The notes below the pieces were generated by a model, which ran no database searches, was not told the origin of the DNA, and saw only the letters and a list, made by a program, of their open reading frames with translations. A DNA stretch of 12,072 nt from an uncultured Ruminococcus sp. (GTDB taxonomy: Bacteria > Bacillota > Clostridia > Oscillospirales > Acutalibacteraceae): NCBI GenBank assembly GCA_937892835.1, contig CALBHM010000272.1, forward strand, positions 1 through 12,072. The letters are read 5' to 3'. Below are positions 7,221 through 12,072 of the stretch, one piece after another; the first letter of the stretch is position 1; every line of letters begins with the position of its first letter. Made by a program: the position numbers and the translations under genes.

Positions 7221-8177
7221 TTAAACCTTTTCGACCGACAACAAAAATTCATCTGCCGAGCTGTTCCAGTCTTTGTAATCATCAAGCTTTCTTTTATCGC
7301 TGAAAATCTTTTTTTCTTCAAGATATTTGCCGAAATATTCCGTGGCCTTGACTGCGCCTAAATAATTGAGATGATCGCCCTTGTCTCTCGTATCGTTTTT
7401 CCAGTCGATCGGAATTTCCTCCATGAGAGTATTCATATCGACGTAATCAATTCCGAGATTATTTGCCATATCGGCGACGGCATTGTGCTTGGAATAATTC
7501 CAGTTTTTCGTGCTCGGAACGCTGACGAGCACAAGCTCGGCGTTGTTCTTTTTGCAATAATCACGAAGCTTTGTTATATACTTAATATTGTCCTTTGATA
7601 TCGTTTCTCTGCTGTTGTCGGGTTTCATGTAATCGCCGACGTCGGCAGGACTCACCGACATATTGAAAAGATAGCCCTTACTGCGCCTGTCGTAGGTTTT
7701 TGCATCGTTAAGCCTCATGCTTTTCGGCTGAAGAAGCTTCCATCGGTCATGATATTTAAAAACCGAAAACAAGCCCTCGGCTTTATTAAGAAAGGCCTTT
7801 GTACTTGTGACCTCACGAAAAATCGCATTCGTTTCAAGCACGACAACCTTCGGGTCCTGATTTTTTACGCTCTTGGCAAGAAGCTCATACGAATAGCTGA
7901 GCACCTGATCCGATGTGCCGCAGACATATGAGGTTATCCCCTGCTCCTTGAAAATTTGCAGCGGAATAAATGTGCTGTAGCACTCGCTGTCGCCGAGGAA
8001 AATGACGTCGATCGTATTCTTTTTTTCGGAAAGGATTCCGTTTGTCAGCGGATCTTCAAGTGCATTGACGTTTGCAGACTTGCCGGGCTTCATGATGAAG
8101 GAAAAGCCCATCAGCATGGACGCAAGAATTGCGATAAAAAGAACCGCACTTATTGTATTTTTCAAAGTCTTATTCAT
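7221..8177 (-). CDS. SGNH-hydrolase-like membrane-anchored protein 2 (DltD/AlgJ-type role)
   Basis: A 318-residue protein with an N-terminal signal anchor (hydrophobic about residues 9-28) and an external SGNH-like domain: DVIFLGDSE (57-65, nucleophile Ser64), VVVLETN (111-117) and DHLN near the C-terminus (His269). The Asp partner of the His is out of its usual register: Lys266 stands at His-3, while Asp265 and Asp268 flank it. It shares this layout, but little overall identity, with SGNH-1. It is presumed to help MBOAT-2 pass an acyl group to an extracellular polymer. Start choice: a GTG at 8186 directly abuts the MBOAT-2 stop, but ATG at 8177 has a weak AAGTGA site at a better distance, so I chose the ATG. 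Either way translation is coupled to MBOAT-2. Confidence 0.8.
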   Translation of the reverse strand: MNKTLKNTISAVLFIAILASMLMGFSFIMKPGKSANVNALEDPLTNGILSEKKNTIDVIFLGDSECYSTFIPLQIFKEQGITSYVCGTSDQVLSYSYELLAKSVKNQDPKVVVLETNAIFREVTSTKAFLNKAEGLFSVFKYHDRWKLLQPKSMRLNDAKTYDRRSKGYLFNMSVSPADVGDYMKPDNSRETISKDNIKYITKLRDYCKKNNAELVLVSVPSTKNWNYSKHNAVADMANNLGIDYVDMNTLMEEIPIDWKNDTRDKGDHLNYLGAVKATEYFGKYLEEKKIFSDKRKLDDYKDWNSSADEFLLSVEKV

Positions 8178-8186
8178 ATTAATCAC

Positions 8187-9821
8187 TTAAAAATTAGCGT
8201 AAATCGGGTCAACGGGCATATAGCCGATTCCGTAAGCACCGAAAATCACGATATACATGCACAGCGCAAGCAAAACCGCCCAGCGAAGCACGATATTTTT
8301 CTTCTTCAGCTCTGCTCTGACGCACATTCCCTTTTCGTTGAGGACGCTGACGGCGAAAACGATTACGACAGTCACGCCGACAATCAGCAAATCCGCATAG
8401 TCAACGCCGAGCTTTGTAAAAAGAGCGTGAGCTGACGAGCCGAAGCTGAAATCCGTAACCATTCTGCCGAACATTTTCATGCCTGCTCTCAGTCCGTTCG
8501 CACGGAAGAAAAGCTCGCCGATGACAACAAGAATATCGCTCCTGATAATCTGCATTGCTTGATCCGGCTTTGATTTTGTGTTGACATGAAACTTGCCGTT
8601 GACCGTGTTTATCGCAGGCGCAAGAATTCTGCCTGTGAGTATCAGCGCAAAATGGTACATTCCGAAGAAAATATAGCTCCATGCCGCACCGTGCCACAGT
8701 CCGTTTGCAAACCAAACGCAGAAAAGTGCAACACTGCCGGCCAGCAGCGGACCGAAATGATTGCCGAGCTTTTTTCTCGCCGACTTTGTGAGCTTCTGCA
8801 TAGGCTTCGACATTGTAATCGGATAGAAAATATAATCCTTGAGCCATTCGCCGAGCGTAACGTGCCAGCGTTTCCAAAACTCGGAAATCGTCCTTGAAAA
8901 GAACGGACGCTTGAAATTCTCGGGCATTTCAATGCCGAAAATCTGCGCCGTACCCATAACTGCGTCCATCGAACCGGAGAAGTCCATGTAAAGCTGAATC
9001 GTATAGCAAACAGCAGCCAAAGCAATAACTCCGCCGTGGTATTCATTATAATTATTAAAAACATTCTCAATCAGCGGATTGAGTCGATCGGCAACAACAA
9101 GCTTTTTCATCATGCCGAAAACGATCCGCTGAAGTCCGAGCGTAAGAGAATCGAACTTGATTTTTTCCGCTTTCCAAAGCTGCTCCGCAGTCTGAGAATA
9201 GCGGCAAATCGGGCCTTCGACAATCTGAGGGAAGAACGACAGCCAAAGAAAAACACGAAGAAAATTTTTGTCCGCTTGAATTTTATCTCTGTAAACGTCG
9301 ACGAGATACGAAACCGCCTGCAAGGTGAAGAACGAAATACCTATCGGCATAATGAACTTAGGAACGCTCATTCGCACGCCGACATTCATCAGCGCAAGAA
9401 GCGAATTGATATTGCCGACGGCAAAGGCCGAATATTTCAGCACAAGCAGGCCGCCGATATGGATAACTGCTGCAATGGCAAGGACAAGACGTGAGCGTGA
9501 AGTGAATTTCTTTTTTACTTTTTTCTTTTCCTCACGGTCAAGTCCTTTGATTGCTTCTTTCTTTTTTGCGTTGATTTTTTCAATCCATAGTCCGAAGCCG
9601 TAAATCGAAACGGCAGAAAGAATTAGATAGGCAATCAGCTTTCCGCTGATGAGCCAGAAGAAAGCACAGCTTTCAAAAAGCAGAACATATCGGCGCATCT
9701 TCTGCGGCGAGAGCCAATAAAGGACAATCGCAATCGGAAGAAAAACGAACATGTATTCAATGCTGAAAAACGACGTCATTCCCGAGGCTCCGCCGGGCAT
9801 GAGAAACGAGGAAAGTGACAT
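8187..9821 (-). CDS. MBOAT-family membrane O-acyltransferase 2 (DltB/AlgI-like)
   Basis: A 544-residue multi-pass membrane protein of the AlgI/DltB type. Family blocks in order: FFSIEYMFVFLPI (18-30), PIGISFFTLQAVSYLVDVYRD (159-179), FFPQIVEGPI (196-205), QLYMDFSG (276-283), NFKRPFFSRTISEFWKRWH (302-320) with VTLGEWLKDYIFYP (321-334), and GLWHG (374-378) with invariant His377. The C-terminus PIYANF parallels the tail of MBOAT-1. It heads the seven-gene surface-modification cluster, 87 bases after the histidine kinase. The ATG at 9821 is preceded by an excellent GAGGTGA site six bases away. This gives a 14-residue N-terminal extension before the family's normal start at Met15 (ATG at 9779, which also has a GGAG upstream), so initiation at Met15 is possible. 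Confidence 0.93.
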   Translation of the reverse strand: MSLSSFLMPGGASGMTSFFSIEYMFVFLPIAIVLYWLSPQKMRRYVLLFESCAFFWLISGKLIAYLILSAVSIYGFGLWIEKINAKKKEAIKGLDREEKKKVKKKFTSRSRLVLAIAAVIHIGGLLVLKYSAFAVGNINSLLALMNVGVRMSVPKFIMPIGISFFTLQAVSYLVDVYRDKIQADKNFLRVFLWLSFFPQIVEGPICRYSQTAEQLWKAEKIKFDSLTLGLQRIVFGMMKKLVVADRLNPLIENVFNNYNEYHGGVIALAAVCYTIQLYMDFSGSMDAVMGTAQIFGIEMPENFKRPFFSRTISEFWKRWHVTLGEWLKDYIFYPITMSKPMQKLTKSARKKLGNHFGPLLAGSVALFCVWFANGLWHGAAWSYIFFGMYHFALILTGRILAPAINTVNGKFHVNTKSKPDQAMQIIRSDILVVIGELFFRANGLRAGMKMFGRMVTDFSFGSSAHALFTKLGVDYADLLIVGVTVVIVFAVSVLNEKGMCVRAELKKKNIVLRWAVLLALCMYIVIFGAYGIGYMPVDPIYANF

Positions 9822-9832
9822 ATCGGCTCACC

Positions 9833-9892
9833 TCATTCCCATGCATCGCCGGGAAAAGCTATTCTGTTTTTTGAAGCAATGCGATTTATCAT
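9833..9892 (-). CDS. Possible 19-residue leader ORF before MBOAT-2
   Basis: Between the kinase stop and MBOAT-2 a short frame opens with ATG at 9892, preceded by an AAAGGAA ribosome site, and ends with TGA at 9835-9833. The peptide starts MINRIASKNR and ends PGDAWE; it has no membrane segment and so is not a DltX-type protein. Its stop codon overlaps the Shine-Dalgarno of MBOAT-2 (GAATGAGGTGA), so ribosomes finishing it could feed the next gene. No homologue is recognised; the frame may be open by chance. Confidence 0.3.
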   Translation of the reverse strand: MINRIASKNRIAFPGDAWE

Positions 9893-9908
9893 TTCTGTTT
9901 CCTTTGCT

Positions 9909-11132
9909 TTATGACTTCGTAAGGGGTAAAGTAATTTCAAACACTGCACCGACCTCATTGTGAGCCGTGATGGTGCCCTTATGCAAATTAACTATTTCTC
10001 GTGAGAGTGCAAGACCTATGCCTGTGCTGCCCTTTGTTCCCGTATAGAAACGGTCAAAGATATGCGGCAGGTCATCCTCGGCGATTCCGTTGCCGTCGTC
10101 GCTGATTTTTACTGTCGCCGACTTCTGATCAACCGTGCATAAAACCACAACTGCGCTGTTGCAATGGCGGATTCCGTTCATCAGAACGTTTACGAAAACT
10201 CTCGAAAGCTGATTTTCGTCACAGTGAACCCAGACAGGACTATCGGGGAACATCGGGGTTATTGTTATTTTTTTCTGCTGCTGAATCGGCTCAACCGAAC
10301 GCATGCAATCGTAAAGAATTTCTCTGAGGTCGGAGGTTGTCATGTTAAGCGGAAGCTGATTTGCGTCAATCTTAGAGATTGAAAGCATCTCGTCAATCAT
10401 GTGCGCCATTTTGTCGCTCTCACGCATGATAATTTCCGCAGATGACGGAATATCCACAATGCCTGCTTCAATACCCTCGGCATAGCCCTGAATCGCCATG
10501 AGCGGCGTTTTCAGCTCATGGGAGGAATTCTGGAAAAATTTATGGTTCGCTTCGTGATAGTCCTCGATTCTGCTGCCGAGCTTATATCCGATAACACTCA
10601 TAACTGCGACCACAGCGACAAATATCGCCGCAAAAATCCAGTTCAGTGAGCGGACATAATTAACAAGCGGTTGAATGTTGATATACATCACCGTAGACTG
10701 GTACGAACCGTCCAGCGAGAAAGAGTCATGATATTTCACAAGAACATAATAACCTTTATCTGTTACAAGAGTCTTGATGTCGCCCTCTTTGAGTGAGCTG
10801 AGGCTGTAGTGTGATCTGATCTCATCCTCGGAATTCTGTGCCGAGGAATTGGATTCGGTCTTTTTAGCCAGCGAATCGGAGACCTCGTAGCCTTCGTCAA
10901 AGAAATCAATAAAATTGATGTTGCCGCTGAGGAAATAGCCTTCATATTCGTCGTCCGACTCGTCATCATTAGCAAGCATATCAATGTATTCCATCTCGTA
11001 GGTCAGCGCATTTCTCGCTTCTTTCTCAAAATGAGACGGAACAATGAGGTTGATTATTCCTACGAATCCTGCGAAAATAACGATAATCGAAAGCCAGATT
11101 ATACAAAGTATTTTCAGTTTTATATATTTCAT
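9909..11132 (-). CDS. Sensor histidine kinase, HAMP-less, with acidic extracytoplasmic domain
   Basis: 407 residues. A first membrane segment (about 8-31), an external domain of about 130 residues and a second membrane segment (about 165-184) are followed by the kinase core: H box NSSHELKTPL with phospho-acceptor His205, N box NVLMNGIRH (315-323), G1 DDGNGI (345-350), F box FDRF (359-362) and G2 GSTGIGLAL (368-376). Only about 20 residues separate the second membrane segment from the H box, so there is no HAMP linker. The external domain contains DDESDDEYE (56-64) and a serine/asparagine-rich stretch near 93-101. The start overlaps the response-regulator stop as ATGA, so the two proteins are made together. 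The signal is unknown; the acidic patch and the surface-modification operon just downstream suggest cation or envelope-charge sensing. Confidence 0.93.
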   Translation of the reverse strand: MKYIKLKILCIIWLSIIVIFAGFVGIINLIVPSHFEKEARNALTYEMEYIDMLANDDESDDEYEGYFLSGNINFIDFFDEGYEVSDSLAKKTESNSSAQNSEDEIRSHYSLSSLKEGDIKTLVTDKGYYVLVKYHDSFSLDGSYQSTVMYINIQPLVNYVRSLNWIFAAIFVAVVAVMSVIGYKLGSRIEDYHEANHKFFQNSSHELKTPLMAIQGYAEGIEAGIVDIPSSAEIIMRESDKMAHMIDEMLSISKIDANQLPLNMTTSDLREILYDCMRSVEPIQQQKKITITPMFPDSPVWVHCDENQLSRVFVNVLMNGIRHCNSAVVVLCTVDQKSATVKISDDGNGIAEDDLPHIFDRFYTGTKGSTGIGLALSREIVNLHKGTITAHNEVGAVFEITLPLTKS

Positions 11133-11842
11133 TTCTTATCACCGTTAACCTCAATGCGATATCCGAATCCCCACATAGTTTTGACACTGACATTGCTCTC
11201 ACTCGCCGAAAGCTGCTTTCTGATTCGTCGGAGCGTTTCATCGGTAACTCTTGTTTCGACCTTGGTGTCGTAGCCCCATATCGCATTAAGAAGCTCATCC
11301 CTTGAATACGCCTTGTCCGGGTTTTTCATCATATACGAAAGCATTTTCAGCTCAGTCCGTGTGAGCTTAACAGGCTTGCCGTTGCAAAGGATCTCGTTCC
11401 TTTGGCTTGAGAAGGTCAAGTCTCCTATACTGATATCCTCCTCGGAAATCTTTGGGCTGTGCTCGCTCTTTTCGTTCATATCCATACGGCGAAGCAGTGA
11501 ACGAACACGCATAAGAAGCGTCGTCGGCCTGAAGGGCTTGGTGAGATAATCGTCACTGCCGATCGTTATACCGTGAACATAATCATACTCGGAATCCTTG
11601 GCTGTGAGAATAATAATAGGCACGCTCGACTCCTCACGCAGCTGTTTGCACAAGGTCAGACCGTCCGTTCCCGGCATCATGATATCAAGAATAACCAAAT
11701 CGGCAGGCTTCTCATCAAATGCCGCTTTGAGTTCATCGCCCGTTTCAAAGGCGGAAACCTCATATCCGTCGCTTTCAAGGAAGCTCTTGATAAGGTCACG
11801 AATATTCTTCTCATCATCGGCAATATAAATCGAATGGCTCAT
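11129..11842 (-). CDS. OmpR/PhoB-family response regulator
   Basis: 237 residues: an N-terminal receiver domain with acidic pair Asp9-Asp10, phospho-acceptor Asp53 (VILDIMMPG), Thr80 and Lys102, then a winged-helix DNA-binding domain from about 135 (LTRTELKML, SRDELLNAIWG, TDETLRRIRKQL, MWGFGYR). The chosen ATG at 11842 has a strong GGGAGG ribosome site. A frame-open extension to 11902 adds a basic 20-residue stretch that would cover the promoter, so it is rejected. The regulator should be phosphorylated by the kinase that overlaps it by four bases. A direct-repeat site of the type bound by OmpR/PhoB proteins lies upstream, pointing to autoregulation. The downstream surface-modification genes are a plausible second target, either by read-through or by binding elsewhere. 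Confidence 0.95.
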   Translation of the reverse strand: MSHSIYIADDEKNIRDLIKSFLESDGYEVSAFETGDELKAAFDEKPADLVILDIMMPGTDGLTLCKQLREESSVPIIILTAKDSEYDYVHGITIGSDDYLTKPFRPTTLLMRVRSLLRRMDMNEKSEHSPKISEEDISIGDLTFSSQRNEILCNGKPVKLTRTELKMLSYMMKNPDKAYSRDELLNAIWGYDTKVETRVTDETLRRIRKQLSASESNVSVKTMWGFGYRIEVNGDKK

Positions 11843-11873
11843 ATGCCTCCCCCTTTTCTCATTTAACAATTTA

Positions 11874-11902
11874 ATTATATAACGTTTCTTTTTTGCTTTC
11901 AC
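11874..11902 (-). promoter_or_regulatory. Proximal promoter P2 of the two-component operon
   Basis: On the minus strand a -35-like GTGAAA (11902-11897) and a perfect -10 TATAAT (11879-11874) are separated by 17 bases. Transcription would start near 11867, giving a leader of about 25 bases to the ATG. The weak -35 with a repeat site just upstream is typical of activator-dependent promoters. Confidence 0.6.
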
Positions 11903-11912
11903 CGAAAAACAA

Positions 11913-11938
11913 CGTCAAATATGTCACAAAAGTGTCAT
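11913..11938. promoter_or_regulatory. TGTCA direct repeats, candidate OmpR/PhoB-type operator
   Basis: On the plus strand TGTCAC at 11922-11927 and TGTCAT at 11933-11938 are spaced exactly 11 bases apart with an A-rich spacer; a third, poorer copy CGTCA lies at 11913-11917, nine bases off. Two TGTCA units 11 bases apart with an A/T-rich spacer is the architecture of the E. coli Pho box. The site lies between the two promoter candidates, just upstream of the P2 -35 and over the P1 start point, so one bound regulator could activate P2 and block P1. Confidence 0.5.
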
Positions 11939-11942
11939 ACAG

Positions 11943-11971
11943 ATTATATCACACCGAACGGATTCACTCAA
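11943..11971 (-). promoter_or_regulatory. Distal promoter P1 of the two-component operon
   Basis: On the minus strand TTGAGT (11971-11966), a 17-base spacer and a perfect -10 TATAAT (11948-11943) with an extended TGA in front make a strong basal promoter candidate. The start point would be near 11936, giving a leader of about 95 bases that runs through P2. Confidence 0.6.
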
Positions 11972-12021
11972 CAGTTTTTAAATTTGGCAGGTAAGGGAAT
12001 TATTTCATTGTTTTTCTGCGC

Positions 12022-12072
12022 TTACAGCGGCTCGGTCGTTTTTTTCTGACCTCGGTCGATGTAGTCATCGAT
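12022..12072 (-). CDS. Possible C-terminal tail of an upstream gene (edge fragment)
   Basis: From the right edge one minus-strand frame reads IDDYIDRGQKKTTEPL and stops at TAA (12024-12022), with the G/C-rich third positions seen in the neighbouring genes. A second frame is also open across the same stretch to a TAA at 12002-12000 but is lysine/arginine-rich and less gene-like. Sixteen residues are too few to recognise a family. No hairpin terminator follows, so a gene ending here could read through into the two-component operon. Confidence 0.3.
   Translation of the reverse strand: MDDYIDRGQKKTTEPL

Noticed and set aside
11843..11902. Twenty-residue N-terminal extension of the response regulator
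   Set aside because: The extension would be encoded over the -10 and spacer of promoter P2, is lysine-rich and non-conserved in type, and the inner ATG at 11842 has a much better ribosome site.
12031..12071. CTCGGTCG repeated at 12031 and 12051, and the inverted repeat TCGATG-TAGT-CATCGA at 12056-12071
   Set aside because: Short, at the window edge, probably inside coding sequence, and not followed by a T-tract; too little to call an operator or terminator.

Overview
The window looks like chromosomal DNA from a low- to mid-GC Gram-positive anaerobe, most likely a clostridial or Ruminococcus/Oscillospiraceae-type Firmicute. This is inferred from purine-rich Shine-Dalgarno sites (GGAGG, GAGGTGA), near-consensus sigma-A promoters, an encoded tRNA CCA end, an OmpR-type two-component pair, and Dlt-like surface-modification genes. 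The genus cannot be fixed from the sequence. Every protein gene lies on the minus strand; the only plus-strand gene is a tRNA.

Right edge to 9.9 kb (order of transcription): a possible C-terminal tail of an upstream gene touches the edge. It is followed by a regulatory region with two tandem promoter candidates and an 11-bp-spaced TGTCA direct repeat, then a response regulator and a sensor histidine kinase that overlap by 4 bp. The kinase lacks a HAMP domain and has an acidic cluster in its external domain.

9.9 to 1.5 kb: a tightly packed seven-gene cluster, preceded by a possible 19-residue leader ORF. The order is MBOAT-2, SGNH-2, AMP-forming amino-acid-type ligase, acyl carrier protein, PLP-dependent (LysA-fold) decarboxylase, MBOAT-1, SGNH-1. 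Ligase, carrier, MBOAT and SGNH match the logic of the dlt (D-alanylation) pathway. There are two departures: a decarboxylase sits directly after the carrier protein, and the membrane transfer pair is duplicated, one copy on each side of the soluble core. My reading is that an amino acid is loaded on the carrier, decarboxylated there (as in BtrI/J/K or VinL/N/O) or before loading, and then transferred by the MBOAT/SGNH pairs onto an extracellular glycan or teichoic-type polymer. The two-component system just upstream is in the same direction with no visible terminator between, so it may sense envelope charge or cationic stress and drive the operon.

1.5 to 1.2 kb: a tRNA-Thr(GGT) with its own strong promoter and intrinsic terminator, convergent with the operon. 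1.2 kb to the left edge: two overlapping minus-strand glycosyltransferase-2-like genes. The first has lost the usual acidic motifs; the second, canonical at its N-terminus, runs off the window. They fit a cell-surface polysaccharide locus.

No insertion sequence, CRISPR array, riboswitch or rRNA was recognised. Almost every base is accounted for; the only sizeable non-protein stretches are 1192-1494 (tRNA, promoters, terminator) and 11843-12021 (regulatory region).
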